Of a DNA stretch of 64,000 nucleotides, positions 34,759 through 44,085 are shown one piece after another (position 1 is the first letter of the stretch; each line of letters opens with the position of its first letter). The stretch is from Synechococcus sp. WH 7803. Lineage in GTDB: Bacteria; Cyanobacteriota; Cyanobacteriia; PCC-6307; Cyanobiaceae. Position numbers and translations under genes: made by a program. Below the pieces are notes generated by a model. It was not told the origin of the DNA and did no database searches. It saw only the letters and a program-made list of their open reading frames with translations. The stretch spans positions 1,643,918-1,707,917 of the forward strand of contig CT971583.1 in the NCBI GenBank assembly GCA_000063505.1, in the 5' to 3' direction.

Positions 34759-35847
34759 TTAAGCAAGACCAACGGCCTGGATGAGCTCATTCAAACGGCA
34801 ATGCTCTTCGACCAGGCGAAAGGCGTAGGTGGCTTTCACCGCCTCGTGCAGGCGCACATGGCCAAACGCCTGCTCGATCACTTCCACCGTGGCCAGGGTG
34901 TCGTGATCCACCTTCAGCAACGGAACTTCCAGCTCGTCGGCCCGGTTGATCAATTGCGGGAGCGGTTCGCCGGCGCCCGTGAGGATCAGGCACTGGGTGG
35001 AGGCCTCCAGGGCAGCCAGCTGAATGTCGGTGCGGTCAGCACCAGTAACCACGGCCATATTGCGGCGACGCCTGAAGAACTCCATCGCTGAGTTCACATT
35101 CATGGCACCGATACTCAAGGTTTCCACCAGAAGATCCAACTTTTCTGGGCAGCAGATCACCCGCGCGTCCAGTCGACGCACAAGCTCACCCACCGTGACG
35201 CTGCGCAACAGGGGGGAGCGGGGCATCACCCCAAACACAGTGAGTCCCAGCCTTTGTAAGGCTGGAACCACTTCTCGCTCGAGCAGTTCAACGTCATCAG
35301 GAGTGACTGCATTCAGCACAACACCACGCAAGCGCTCCCCCAGTTGCGCCTTGGCTGCAAGCAGAGCATCCACACTGCAGCTGTCCTGCCAGAGATGCAC
35401 TAGCACCACGGGAGCATCCAGATCATTCGCCAGCTGCACCAAACTCAAGCCGTAAAGCAAGCCTTCGTGGAGGTTGCCGGCAGCCTCGAGGAGGGTCACC
35501 CCACCGTCGAATTTGAGAAGGTGCTTGCGCAGATGATCCAGACCATCACCCGCGGATAGGAGCCCTCCCGCCAAACGGCTTTCGGCACTGGATGGCGACA
35601 GGAGATGCAGCGATGGAATCAACTCCTGATCATCAAGACCAAGGGTCTCACCAACAAAACGCACATCGTCATCGATCAGAGGATCCGGCAGGACACCCTG
35701 TTCAGGCAACCAATCGAAACTGGTGGCCAGGGGCTTCCCGAACCGAACCCGTTGCCCCGACGAGAGCAGATGACGGGCCAGCCCTAAGACGAGGGCTGAT
35801 TTGCCACTGAAGGGTTCGCAGGATCCGATCAGCAGCGTGGAGCCCAT
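34759..35847 (-). CDS. Pta N-terminal-like protein (AAA_26 + DRTGG)
   Basis: A 362-residue protein. LLIGSCEPFSGKSALVLGLA is a BioD-like P-loop domain (residues 1-200). The second half is a DRTGG domain: NVNSAMEFFRRRRNMAVVTG and DRTDIQLAALEASTQCLILTG. The arrangement matches the N-terminal regulatory part of long phosphotransacetylases without the catalytic domain. It may sense or regulate acetyl-phosphate metabolism; no direct evidence here. Confidence 0.8.
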   Translation of the reverse strand: MGSTLLIGSCEPFSGKSALVLGLARHLLSSGQRVRFGKPLATSFDWLPEQGVLPDPLIDDDVRFVGETLGLDDQELIPSLHLLSPSSAESRLAGGLLSAGDGLDHLRKHLLKFDGGVTLLEAAGNLHEGLLYGLSLVQLANDLDAPVVLVHLWQDSCSVDALLAAKAQLGERLRGVVLNAVTPDDVELLEREVVPALQRLGLTVFGVMPRSPLLRSVTVGELVRRLDARVICCPEKLDLLVETLSIGAMNVNSAMEFFRRRRNMAVVTGADRTDIQLAALEASTQCLILTGAGEPLPQLINRADELEVPLLKVDHDTLATVEVIEQAFGHVRLHEAVKATYAFRLVEEHCRLNELIQAVGLA

Positions 35848-35873
35848 GCGGAAATTGGTGGTTGTTCTGCAAT

Positions 35874-36254
35874 TTAGAGGGGTCTGTCGTCAACAAACCT
35901 GCTGAGCAGCAGCCATTGCCAAAACCCGTCAGGGAGATCGCGTTCTTGGCCCTGCACCGGCCCCTCCATCAACCAGCTCAGCAACTGATGCGCGGGGCAT
36001 TCGAAGCGGTAATCCACGTCGGGACGGTCCGCAAACAGCAGCACACAGCGACAGGGTTCGAGCGGAGCCTGCACGCGATCCCAGCGCAGAACAAAACGAT
36101 GTGCGGGGGCATCGACAAGCAGTCGTTCACCGGCATACTCCCCTGACGGCAGCATGGCCAGCGCCTCCCGGAGGGATGGCTCCAGCTCACGCCCCCCGCA
36201 GTAGGGAGCGAAGAGCGCCAACTGAGCCTCCCAGGACAGGCCGGACAACGTCAT
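35874..36254 (-). CDS. Conserved hypothetical protein, 126 residues
   Basis: A soluble protein with an N-terminal helix (SWEAQLALFAPYCGGRELEP), beta-rich middle (RFVLRWDRVQAPLEPCRCVL) and C-terminal DLPDGFWQWLLLSRF. It lies 26 bases upstream of the Pta-like gene on the same strand. Size and style recall EbsA, a cyanobacterial pilus-assembly-associated protein, but I cannot confirm this from motifs and leave it unnamed. Confidence 0.6.
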   Translation of the reverse strand: MTLSGLSWEAQLALFAPYCGGRELEPSLREALAMLPSGEYAGERLLVDAPAHRFVLRWDRVQAPLEPCRCVLLFADRPDVDYRFECPAHQLLSWLMEGPVQGQERDLPDGFWQWLLLSRFVDDRPL

Positions 36255-36274
36255 ACCGTCGGTGTGCCTTAAGC

Positions 36275-37057
36275 ATGCCCCAGTTCATCGCGATGGCACA
36301 GACCAACAACACCTCTGCTCAGATCGGTGTGGGTGCCAAGGGATGGCAAGGAAAACGGGTGGGAATCACCGGCGCAAACGGTGAACTGGGGCGAGCGCTC
36401 ACCGAGCAGTTGAGGGCTCGCGGCGCCTGGGTGGTTGGCATCAGTCACCGCGCCAGAGTTGAGACACCTTCGCCCCTGCGGTCGGCCCAGGATTGGGTGT
36501 GCTGGTGCAGTGGGAAGGAAGAGACCCTCGATCCAACGCTGAGAGATCTGGATGTGCTGGTGCTCAACCATGGCGTGAACCCTGGGGGTGATCAAACGCC
36601 TGAAACCTTGACCAAGGCGTTGGAGATCAATGCCCTGAGCCAGTGGCGTCTGATCCAACGTTTCGAGCAGATTTGCGTCGAAACCCCCCAGCGACCGAGA
36701 GAACTGTGGGTCAACACCTCAGAAGCTGAAATCCAACCGGCTCTCAGCCCCGGCTACGAACTGAGCAAACGATTGATCGGCCAATTGGTCAGCTTGCGCT
36801 GGAACGTTCCCGAACGCCAACGTGCCGGTCTGCCTCGCCTGCGCAAATTGGTGCTCGGGCCTTTTCGCTCGAGCCTGAATCCGATCGGTGTGATGTCTGC
36901 AGCCTTTGTCGCCCAGCAGGTTGTCCTTCAAGCGAACCTCGGGCTGCCGCTGATCGTGGTCACACCGAATCCGATCACCTTTGTACTGATGCCGTTAACA
37001 GAGCTTGGTCGTTGGCTGTACAACCGAAGCTTCAGGCTCAATCGCCCCGGTCCGTAA
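36275..37057 (+). CDS. Short-chain dehydrogenase/reductase
   Basis: About 260 residues. [18 protein letters not shown] is the TGxxxxxG cofactor loop, [11 protein letters not shown] is the NAG-like segment, and [20 protein letters not shown] supplies Ser and the YxxxK pair. It should be an NAD(P)H-dependent oxidoreductase of unknown substrate. The C-terminus has a hydrophobic/aromatic end ([13 protein letters not shown]). ATG 36275 or 36293 may be used. The 3' end overlaps the convergent map gene by 20 bases. Confidence 0.82.
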   Translation: MPQFIAMAQTNNTSAQIGVGAKGWQGKRVGITGANGELGRALTEQLRARGAWVVGISHRARVETPSPLRSAQDWVCWCSGKEETLDPTLRDLDVLVLNHGVNPGGDQTPETLTKALEINALSQWRLIQRFEQICVETPQRPRELWVNTSEAEIQPALSPGYELSKRLIGQLVSLRWNVPERQRAGLPRLRKLVLGPFRSSLNPIGVMSAAFVAQQVVLQANLGLPLIVVTPNPITFVLMPLTELGRWLYNRSFRLNRPGP

Positions 37058-37877
37058 GAATTTCACAACCATCCGATGTCACCACGATGGTGTGCTCCCA
37101 CTGCGCCGACATCGAGCCATCTCGCGTCACCACGGTCCAGCGATCCTTCAGGGTGCGGCAATCCTTGCTCCCGGCATTGAGGATCGGTTCCACAGCGAGG
37201 GTCATGCCCGGGCGGAGCGTCACATTGGGCAGCGCATCGGTGCGGAAATTGAACACAGACGGCTCCTCATGAAGATTGCGGCCGACGCCGTGGCCCGTGT
37301 AGTCCTCCACCACACTGAAACCACCTTCACGCACGCGATCTTCGACCGCACCAGCGATATCGAGCAGGGTGTTACCCGCACGAATCTGAGCCAGTCCAGC
37401 CAAAAGTGATTCCTGAGCGACCCGACTGAGGGTGGCCGCTTCTTCACCCACATCGCCCACACAGATCGTGACGCAGCTATCGCCGTGATAGCCCTCAAAG
37501 AAGGCGCCCGTGTCGACCTTGAGGAGGTCTCCTGCCTTAATCACCCGCTTGCTGCTGGGAATGCCATGCACAACCTCGTTGTTAATGCTGGCGCAGATGC
37601 TGGCTGGAAAACCGTGATACCCCTTGAAGCTTGGGGTGGCTCCCATTTCACGAATCCTTCGCTCGGCATGGGCATCAAGATCACCTGTGGTCTGGCCTGG
37701 CTCCACCAGATCCATGATTTCCCTGAGCACCGTGGCCACGATGCGACTGGCTTTCGCCATGATCTTGAGTTCGCGTGCCGACTTGATCTCCACCCCACGT
37801 CGCTGCTGAATGCGTGGGCCTGTCGCGGTAACAGTGCTGCCTTGGGCTGATGCGAGAAGATCTGCGAACAAGTTCAT
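37038..37877 (-). CDS. map: Methionine aminopeptidase, type I
   Basis: A 279-residue M24A enzyme: [39 protein letters not shown] (metal Asp), [14 protein letters not shown] (metal His), [10 protein letters not shown] (metal Glu) and [14 protein letters not shown]. It removes initiator methionine from new proteins. The N-terminal 30 residues before [12 protein letters not shown] are an ordinary short extension. Confidence 0.96.
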   Translation of the reverse strand: MNLFADLLASAQGSTVTATGPRIQQRRGVEIKSARELKIMAKASRIVATVLREIMDLVEPGQTTGDLDAHAERRIREMGATPSFKGYHGFPASICASINNEVVHGIPSSKRVIKAGDLLKVDTGAFFEGYHGDSCVTICVGDVGEEAATLSRVAQESLLAGLAQIRAGNTLLDIAGAVEDRVREGGFSVVEDYTGHGVGRNLHEEPSVFNFRTDALPNVTLRPGMTLAVEPILNAGSKDCRTLKDRWTVVTRDGSMSAQWEHTIVVTSDGCEILTDRGD

Positions 37878-37938
37878 CGGTCGTTCCTTCGGGCCAATCC
37901 CGACGTCTTGCTGTCACGCTATCAATCGTGCAAAGGGA

Positions 37939-38262
37939 ATGACGGTGATGCGTTGGATAGCGCAGATCAGGCGCTGGCATCGGTGGATTGCCCCCTTCGT
38001 TTTGCTTCCGCTGCTGACCTCCGTGATCAGTGGTTTGACGTATCGATTGGCGCGGGATTGGGGAGGTTTAAGTCGTGATCAGGCCCACTGGCTGATGAGC
38101 CTCCACGAGGGCGAGTGGCTGGGGCCTGAACTCGAACCCGTCGTGGTTCTTCTCAATGCGCTCGGGGTGCTTTGGATGTTGATCACCGGTGGGGCTTTGC
38201 TCCTGCAGAGCTGGAGCGCAGCTTTAAAAAAGCGGGTGAAGGAGGGTGAGTCGGCAGGGTAA
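37939..38262 (+). CDS. PepSY-associated TM-type small membrane protein
   Basis: A 107-residue protein with two membrane helices ([20 protein letters not shown] and [20 protein letters not shown]). The start [18 protein letters not shown] and then the [10 protein letters not shown] / LMSLHEGEW segments recall the N-terminal part of PepSY-associated TM proteins. ATG 37939 lies almost on top of AAAGGGA; ATG 37948 is better spaced. It is divergent from map, 61 bases apart. Confidence 0.65.
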   Translation: MTVMRWIAQIRRWHRWIAPFVLLPLLTSVISGLTYRLARDWGGLSRDQAHWLMSLHEGEWLGPELEPVVVLLNALGVLWMLITGGALLLQSWSAALKKRVKEGESAG

Positions 38263-38294
38263 GCTGGTTGTTTGGCGTGATTCCCCGGAGCTGG

Positions 38295-38789
38295 ATGGCA
38301 GCGGATCCAAACGACACTTCTGCAAAGGAGAGCGCAACAGCGACGACGGATGGCGCTGTGGAGACCAGTGGTGCTGATACTGCGGTTGCAGATGAGACGA
38401 AAGCGTCAACCCCCACGGTGAGCAGCGTTCGCCTGAAGCCGGCGGAGCTCATCCGGGAATTTGAAACAGCCCAACTGAAAACTGATCTCCCTGAGATCTA
38501 CGTTGGCGACACCGTTCGCGTTGGCGTGCGCATCAGCGAAGGCAATAAAGAGCGTGTCCAGCCCTACGAGGGAGTGGTGATCGCCAAGCGCCATGGCGGC
38601 CTGAATCAAACCATCACCGTGCGCCGGATCTTCCAGGGAATCGGCGTTGAACGAGTCTTCATGCTGCATAGTCCGCAAGTCGCCTCCATTAAGGTTGAGC
38701 GTCGCGGTAAAGTGAGAAGGGCGAAGCTTTTCTATCTGCGGGAACGGGTGGGCAAGGCCACCCGCGTGAAGCAGCGCTTCGATCGCTGA
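38295..38789 (+). CDS. rplS: 50S ribosomal protein L19 with N-terminal extension
   Basis: The C-terminal ~115 residues are canonical L19: [79 protein letters not shown]. They are preceded by about 45 residues rich in Ala, Thr, Asp and Glu ([20 protein letters not shown]) that standard L19 lacks. ATG 38295 is chosen; an in-frame start at 38268 would add nine more. L19 lies at the 30S-50S interface. Confidence 0.95.
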   Translation: MAADPNDTSAKESATATTDGAVETSGADTAVADETKASTPTVSSVRLKPAELIREFETAQLKTDLPEIYVGDTVRVGVRISEGNKERVQPYEGVVIAKRHGGLNQTITVRRIFQGIGVERVFMLHSPQVASIKVERRGKVRRAKLFYLRERVGKATRVKQRFDR

Positions 38790-38852
38790 GGTTTCGGCCT
38801 CGTTCAATCCAAATGCCATCGTTTCGGCGATGGTCGAGGGGTTCATCGCCTT

Positions 38853-38925
38853 GCGCCGTTAGTTCAGTTGGTAGAACGCAGGTCTCCAAAACCTGATGTC
38901 GGGGGTTCGAGTCCTCCACGGCGCG
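38853..38925 (+). tRNA. trnW: tRNA-Trp (CCA anticodon)
   Basis: Acceptor arms GCGCCGT and ACGGCGC pair fully. The anticodon stem CAGGT/ACCTG encloses CTCCAAA with CCA at 38886-38888. The T arm contains GGTTCGAGTC. 73 bases; the 3' CCA is not encoded. Confidence 0.96.
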
Positions 38926-38961
38926 TCCGATGGCCCCTACTGCAGTTTCCTGAGTTCGAGC

Positions 38962-39150
38962 ATGGAGTTGGATCTTCAACCTGGTGATGTGGTCAAGGTG
39001 CTCGAATCAGCCGCCCTCGGCTGGGTTCGCGCACGGGTGATTCGTGTCAAATCTGGTGGTCGTGTCGTTGTTCAAAGCGATCAAGGTCGCGAATTCACCG
39101 CTCGCGGCAATCAAGTTCGTTTAAACGAGCCAGCCGGCTTCCGTCCTTAA
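38962..39150 (+). CDS. Prochlorococcus/Synechococcus hyperconserved protein (PSHCP)
   Basis: A 62-residue basic, beta-rich protein starting MELDLQPGDVVKVLES and ending NQVRLNEPAGFRP, with an SH3-like pattern (GWVRARVIRVKSGGRVVVQ). Length and setting between tRNA-Trp, tRNA-Asp and gltX match what I recall of PSHCP, reported as almost invariant in marine picocyanobacteria and associated with ribosomes and tRNA. ATG 38962 gives exactly this length. It is followed by a strong terminator. Confidence 0.85.
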   Translation: MELDLQPGDVVKVLESAALGWVRARVIRVKSGGRVVVQSDQGREFTARGNQVRLNEPAGFRP

Positions 39151-39173
39151 TTGAGAACCATCTGAGTTCTTTA

Positions 39174-39201
39174 AAACCCCGCCCCCGGCGGGGTTTTTTT
39201 A
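39174..39201 (+). terminator. Rho-independent terminator after PSHCP
   Basis: CCCCGCC (39178-39184) pairs with GGCGGGG (39188-39194) around a 3-base loop, then seven T. It ends the rplS-trnW-PSHCP transcript before tRNA-Asp. Confidence 0.93.
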
Positions 39202-39340
39202 TGGGTCGCCGTCCTCAATCAGCCGCAAGGGAGCGTTTCTTGTTCGAGTGTTGACGGAGGGCAGGGCAAAGGTTGATACTGACTTGGTCGCGCAGGCGAC
39301 ACAGGTCAGTCGTCCGGAATGAGATGTCCGCCGGCAGCCT

Positions 39341-39414
39341 GGGACCGTAGTTCAACCGGTTAGAGCACCGCCCTGTCACGGCGGAAGTTGCGGGTTCGAA
39401 TCCCGTCGGTCCCG
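39341..39414 (+). tRNA. trnD: tRNA-Asp (GTC anticodon)
   Basis: Acceptor GGGACCG pairs with CGGTCCC. The anticodon stem-loop carries GTC at 39375-39377. The T arm has GGTTCGAATC. 74 bases including the discriminator G; no encoded CCA. It ends 21 bases before gltX. Confidence 0.97.
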
Positions 39415-39435
39415 TTTCATCACCAATGACCTCGC

Positions 39436-40866
39436 ATGGTTCGCGTTCGTCTGGCTCCGAGCCCTACGGGAACCCTTCACATCGGCACGGCACGTACTGC
39501 TGTGTTCAACTGGCTGTTTGCGCGAAACCAGAACGGTTCCTTTCTGCTACGCATTGAGGACACCGACAAGGAGCGATCCAAGCCGGAATTCACCCAAAAC
39601 ATCCTTGAGGGCCTCCAGTGGCTTGGTCTGGACTGGGACGGCGACCCAGTGATCCAGAGCGAACAAACCGAACGCCATCGCAGTGCGATTCAAACTCTTC
39701 TGGAGAAGGGTCTGGCCTACCGCTGCTACGCCAGCGAAGAGGAGCTGGATGCCATGCGGACGCAGCAGAAAGCGGCCAATCAAGCTCCCCGTTACGACAA
39801 TCGCCATCGCGACCTCACGCCCGAGCAAGAAGCGGCCTTCCAGGCTGAGGGTCGGGACGCCGTGATCCGTTTCCGCATCGATGAGCATCGCGAGATTCGC
39901 TGGAACGACCTCGTGCGTGGGCCGATGCTTTGGCGTGGAGCCGACCTCGGTGGGGACATGGTTGTGGCCAGACGGGCTCCCGCCGATCAAATCGGTGATC
40001 CGCTCTACAACCTGGTGGTGGTGATCGACGACGCCGCGATGGCCATCAGCCACGTGATCCGAGGCGAAGACCACATCGCCAACACAGCGAAACAGCTGCT
40101 CCTCTACGAGGCGTTGTCCTTACCGGTTCCGACATTCGCCCATGCCCCTCTGATCCTCAACCCCGAAGGACGCAAGCTGTCGAAACGGGATGGAGTCACC
40201 TCCATCAATGATTTTCGAGCGATGGGCTACACGCCGGAAGCGCTCGCGAACTACATGACCCTGCTGGGCTGGTCGGTTCCTGAGGGCATGAATGAGATTT
40301 TCACGCTCGAAGCAGCGGCCAAGGTCTTCGATTTCGATCGCGTCAACAAAGCCGGCGCAAAATTCGATTGGGACAAGTTGAATTGGCTGAATGCCCAGGT
40401 TCTCCACAGCTGGGAGCCCGCGAACCTTCTGAACGCCCTGGCACCGCTCTGGGCCGATCAGGGTTGGACGCTCCCCGACACCACTGGTTGGTCGCTGTCT
40501 TTGGTGGAGCTGCTCGGCCCCTCGCTGACCCTGCTGAACGATGGAGTGGATCAGGCCAAACCGTTTTTCATGGAGCCTGCTCTGGAGGACGATGCCCTCA
40601 AACAGCTTGATCAGGAGGGTGCCAAAGCCTGTCTGCAGGCTCTTCTGAGCACCCTGGAGGAGGCTCCCTGGTCTGGCGAAAGCATCGACCAAGCTCAGGA
40701 GATGCTGAAAAGTGCTGCTGCGACAGCTGGTGTGAAGAAAGGGATCTTGATGAAGAGCCTCAGGGCAGCTCTCTTGGGTCGACTGCAGGGCCCCGACCTG
40801 CTCACCACTTGGTCTCTTCTGGCCCAGATTGGTCAGGATCTGCCCCGCTTAAGGCGCTGCCTCTGA
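39436..40866 (+). CDS. gltX: Glutamyl-tRNA synthetase
   Basis: A 476-residue class I synthetase. [20 protein letters not shown] contains the HIGH-type motif and KLSKRDG is the KMSKS-type motif. It charges tRNA-Glu; in cyanobacteria the product also feeds tetrapyrrole synthesis through glutamyl-tRNA reductase. The 3' end overlaps the convergent antiporter gene by 18 bases. Confidence 0.97.
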   Translation: MVRVRLAPSPTGTLHIGTARTAVFNWLFARNQNGSFLLRIEDTDKERSKPEFTQNILEGLQWLGLDWDGDPVIQSEQTERHRSAIQTLLEKGLAYRCYASEEELDAMRTQQKAANQAPRYDNRHRDLTPEQEAAFQAEGRDAVIRFRIDEHREIRWNDLVRGPMLWRGADLGGDMVVARRAPADQIGDPLYNLVVVIDDAAMAISHVIRGEDHIANTAKQLLLYEALSLPVPTFAHAPLILNPEGRKLSKRDGVTSINDFRAMGYTPEALANYMTLLGWSVPEGMNEIFTLEAAAKVFDFDRVNKAGAKFDWDKLNWLNAQVLHSWEPANLLNALAPLWADQGWTLPDTTGWSLSLVELLGPSLTLLNDGVDQAKPFFMEPALEDDALKQLDQEGAKACLQALLSTLEEAPWSGESIDQAQEMLKSAAATAGVKKGILMKSLRAALLGRLQGPDLLTTWSLLAQIGQDLPRLRRCL

Positions 40867-42099
40867 AGGTTCCGCCGGCAACGGCGCCCCGTCGCTGGCC
40901 TCGGAGCTCTGATCAATCAGACCAAGAACTTTGGCAAGGGGCTGAGCCGTGAGGCCCTGAAGGCCAACGGTCATCAGAATTGTGAGAAACACCAGGCCTT
41001 GCAGGCGTCCTGCTCCGAGCACCCCGGCTTGCTCAAGCCTGATGGCAAACAGCGAGGCCACAGCCGCGGTCACGATTCCCCGCGGCGCGAGCCATCCCAA
41101 GAAGAGCCGTTGCCGCCAATCAAGAGGAAGACCGACGGTGGCCACACTGACAGCCGCTGGGCGCACCACAACCATCAGCACCAGCACACAGCTCACCCCA
41201 CCCCATCCGAGAGGACTGAGCTCCGCCCAGGACACATCAGCGGCCAGAAGCGGGAACAGCATGGTGATCGCAAGCCGGGCCAATTCCCTGATCAACTCAT
41301 CCAGCTGACCTGCCTGGGTGGAGGGGCGACGCCCCACCACCACACCGGCGGCCACCGAAGCCGGCAGTCCGGACTCCGGGAGCAGCCATTCCGCAATCGA
41401 AAACATCAAAAACAGCACTCCCAGGGTGAGTTGCAGCCTCAGCCCAACGGAATGCTCCGAGGGCAATCGCCGCAGCACCTCCGACAGCAACCAGCCCACA
41501 GCCAAGCCAATCAGCACGCCGCCTCCAAGGCGCGACATCAGCCCGATCGCCAACTCGCGCCAGCCATGGAGATCCCCCAGCAAGAGTTCAAGCAACAGCA
41601 GGGCCAGCACCGCGCCCACTGGCTCCAACACCAGGCCTTCCGCTTCCAGCACATCCCCCAAGGGCGAGGCCAGACGGATCTGCTGAACGATCGGCGTGAC
41701 CACAGTCGGCCCAGTGCCCAACACGATGGCGCTGTAAACGGCAGCCACCGACCATCCCAGTCCTGCCAACCAGTGCGCAGCCAGCACCCCCGCTCCGAGC
41801 GACAACAGCAGGCGCAGCAGAGAAATCCGCAACACGGTCGCTTTGATCGTGTCCCCAGGGAGACGCAGGTTCAGACCGCCGTCGAACAGCACCAGACTGA
41901 CCAGGAGGCCCACGGTGGTCTCAAGCCCCAACCCAAGGTCCAGCGGTTCGACCAGTCCCAGCCCGGAGCGTCCGATCAACAGACCGGAGAGAAGCAGCAA
42001 AACAACCCCCGGAAGCCCGGAGAGGGCAGCCAACAACCTGGCCCCGGCACCGGCGAACACCGTGATGCCCCAGAGCAATCCCAGCCGCTCAGGCGTCAT
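40849..42099 (-). CDS. Na+/H+ antiporter (CPA1/NhaP-like)
   Basis: A 416-residue protein with about twelve membrane segments. [15 protein letters not shown] and [20 protein letters not shown] fit the cation:proton antiporter core, and [20 protein letters not shown] is the conserved late helix (APRGI). It has no C-terminal Trk domain. It should exchange Na+ or K+ for protons in pH and salt control. Its start overlaps the upstream small gene by 11 bases. Confidence 0.88.
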   Translation of the reverse strand: MTPERLGLLWGITVFAGAGARLLAALSGLPGVVLLLLSGLLIGRSGLGLVEPLDLGLGLETTVGLLVSLVLFDGGLNLRLPGDTIKATVLRISLLRLLLSLGAGVLAAHWLAGLGWSVAAVYSAIVLGTGPTVVTPIVQQIRLASPLGDVLEAEGLVLEPVGAVLALLLLELLLGDLHGWRELAIGLMSRLGGGVLIGLAVGWLLSEVLRRLPSEHSVGLRLQLTLGVLFLMFSIAEWLLPESGLPASVAAGVVVGRRPSTQAGQLDELIRELARLAITMLFPLLAADVSWAELSPLGWGGVSCVLVLMVVVRPAAVSVATVGLPLDWRQRLFLGWLAPRGIVTAAVASLFAIRLEQAGVLGAGRLQGLVFLTILMTVGLQGLTAQPLAKVLGLIDQSSEASDGAPLPAEPSEAAP

Positions 42100-42334
42100 C
42101 GATGGAGGCGTATTGCGGTTCCACGCGCAGTCCGATCACCGCCTCGGGGCGGATGACCAGATATTCCCCTTCGAGCTCACCCAAGGGAACATTCACGAAC
42201 GCCTGAGCCTGGCCGCCGTTCACAAGGCCTTGATACCACTCCTGAAAGGTCTCGAGCGTGGGGAAATTCACCACTTCAGTCTGACCACCGGACAGATGGA
42301 GAGAAATGCGATAGCGGCGTGGTTGACGTGGCAT
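42089..42334 (-). CDS. Conserved hypothetical protein, 81 residues
   Basis: A small soluble protein with alternating beta pattern (RRYRISLHLSGGQTEVVNFP), a helix (TLETFQEWYQGLVNGGQAQA) and LEGEYLVIRPEAVIGLRVEP. It overlaps the antiporter start by 11 bases and its start shares one base with the DUF1643 stop, suggesting one operon. Family not recognised. Confidence 0.65.
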   Translation of the reverse strand: MPRQPRRYRISLHLSGGQTEVVNFPTLETFQEWYQGLVNGGQAQAFVNVPLGELEGEYLVIRPEAVIGLRVEPQYASIDDA

Positions 42335-42915
42335 CAGCGAACCGTACAGGCCCAGAGAGTTGGAACTCGGTCTCCTGGAACATAGAGGGGATGGCGCGGC
42401 TGTCCGCTGCGCGTGGACCCCAGAGTGAGAGGCCCAGCCCCGGCCCTTCGGCTCTGAAGCGCAGGTTCAAGCTTGGCCAGCATCGCCTGATCCCGCTGAA
42501 ACAGAGCGCCTCGGGTCCCCCAGCCCAGCCAGAGATCCCAAGAGGGATGGTCTGCCCAATCCTCCATCCAATGCTGCAGAACAGCATCGGTTCTGTCGCC
42601 GACCGGGTCGCTGCAGCGCTGCAATGCGCCTGGTGAAGGAGAGATCCGCGCGAACAAATTGACCACCACAAGCCGGTGATACCGCCAACGAGTTCCAAAC
42701 GCCATGAGCCGTCGCAGCGTTGGATCGTCCCGATGGGCACCGGCGCGGGACGGGTTCAACCCCACAAAGATCAGCGTTCGCGGGTCTTCCGTTGGCAAAG
42801 GCTCCACCAGAGCACGGTGCAGCAGCCAGCGGTAACGGCCGCAACTGCTGAAGCAGGCGTCAGCGGACCAACAGCTCGAGGGCGGCTTGGAGGATGCGTC
42901 CGCTGGCGAGACCAT
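42334..42915 (-). CDS. DUF1643 family protein
   Basis: About 193 residues. CGRYRWLLHRALV, TLIFVGLNPSRAGAHRDDPT followed by LRRLMAF, and LVVVNLFARISPSP match DUF1643, a family of unknown function. ATG 42915 would overlap the end of wecB by 56 bases; no better start with the CGRYR motif intact is seen downstream. The C-terminal half is typical (WDLWLGWGTRG). Confidence 0.75.
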   Translation of the reverse strand: MVSPADASSKPPSSCWSADACFSSCGRYRWLLHRALVEPLPTEDPRTLIFVGLNPSRAGAHRDDPTLRRLMAFGTRWRYHRLVVVNLFARISPSPGALQRCSDPVGDRTDAVLQHWMEDWADHPSWDLWLGWGTRGALFQRDQAMLAKLEPALQSRRAGAGPLTLGSTRSGQPRHPLYVPGDRVPTLWACTVR

Positions 42916-43972
42916 CCCCGAAGGGATTGACTGCACGGGCCATCTGGTCGTAAGCGGCGGGGTCATCAAGGAGACGGGCTGTTTCCTGAGCGATCGATGC
43001 GCTGTCCGTACCCACCAGCCTCGCAGTGCCGGCATCCACAGCCTCCGGACGCTCGGTTGTGCGCCTGAGCACAAGAACAGGTTTACCGAGAGCGGGAGCC
43101 TCCTCTTGCAGGCCACCGGAATCGGTCAGCAACAGGGTGCACCCTTTCATCGCCGCCACCAAGCGGTCGTAGTCGAGCGGTTCGGTGAGGACGACGCGCG
43201 GATGGTGCCCCAACAGCTCCTGCAGGGGCTCGCGCACGGTGGGATTCCGGTGCAGGGGCAACAACAATGTGGTGTCGGGGTGGGACTCCAGCACCGCCAA
43301 CATGCCTACAGCAATGTTGCGCAGGCGATCCCCCCAGTTCTCGCGTCGGTGCACGGTGGCCAGAATGACGCGCTGGTTGGCCCAGTCGATGGGCAGGTCG
43401 GTGAGCGCAGGGGCGCGCTCAGCCATGCGCAGCAGTGCATCAATCACCGTATTGCCCGTGACCATGGCGCGACCAACCACACCGGAAGCCTCGAGATTGG
43501 CCTGGGAGCGCTGTGTCGGAGCGAAATGGAGCTGGGCCACCTGAGAAATGAGCCTGCGATTGGCCTCTTCCGGGAAGGGATCGAGGAGGTTGTCCGTGCG
43601 CAGGCCTGCCTCCACGTGCCCAACGGGGATCTGCTCGTAAAACGCAGCAAGCGCCGCTGCGAAAGCCGTGGTGGTATCTCCCTGCACGAGCACCAGTTGC
43701 GGCGGGAAGGCTTGAAAATCGTCGCGGAGTCCCTGCAAGGCCGCACAGGTGACATGGGTCAGCGTCTGACGGGGTGCCATCAGGTCGAGATCCTGATCGG
43801 CGCTGAGCTGGAACAGATCCATCACCTGGGTCACCATCTCCCGGTGCTGCCCAGTGAGCACGACGCGGGTCTCCAGTGCCGAGCAAGCTCGAAATTCCTG
43901 GATCACCGGAGCCAGTTTGATCGCTTCCGGCCGGGTGCCGAGCACGATGGTGACACGAGGCTTGGCCGCCAT
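42860..43972 (-). CDS. wecB: UDP-N-acetylglucosamine 2-epimerase
   Basis: A 370-residue non-hydrolysing epimerase: VLGTRPEAIKLAPVIQEFRA, VQGDTTTAFAAALAAFY, GHVEAGLRT, ATVHRRENWG and LTDSGGLQEEAPALGKPVLV. It interconverts UDP-GlcNAc and UDP-ManNAc for cell-surface polysaccharide. No other polysaccharide genes are adjacent. Confidence 0.95.
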   Translation of the reverse strand: MAAKPRVTIVLGTRPEAIKLAPVIQEFRACSALETRVVLTGQHREMVTQVMDLFQLSADQDLDLMAPRQTLTHVTCAALQGLRDDFQAFPPQLVLVQGDTTTAFAAALAAFYEQIPVGHVEAGLRTDNLLDPFPEEANRRLISQVAQLHFAPTQRSQANLEASGVVGRAMVTGNTVIDALLRMAERAPALTDLPIDWANQRVILATVHRRENWGDRLRNIAVGMLAVLESHPDTTLLLPLHRNPTVREPLQELLGHHPRVVLTEPLDYDRLVAAMKGCTLLLTDSGGLQEEAPALGKPVLVLRRTTERPEAVDAGTARLVGTDSASIAQETARLLDDPAAYDQMARAVNPFGDGLASGRILQAALELLVR

Positions 43973-44085
43973 AAATGCAGGTTCGGTGGCGGGATCCTAA
44001 GCGCGATTTAGCGAGCTCCCAGCCGATCCTCACTTGCCACGGCAGCAGCAGTGGCGAAGCTGAAACAAGAACGAGGCGGAAGCCG

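Noticed and set aside
40999-42156. Gln/His-rich + frame opposite the antiporter gene
   Set aside because: Shadow of the antiporter; no motif, extreme composition.
42887-44011. 374-codon + frame opposite wecB
   Set aside because: wecB on the minus strand has every family motif; this frame has none.
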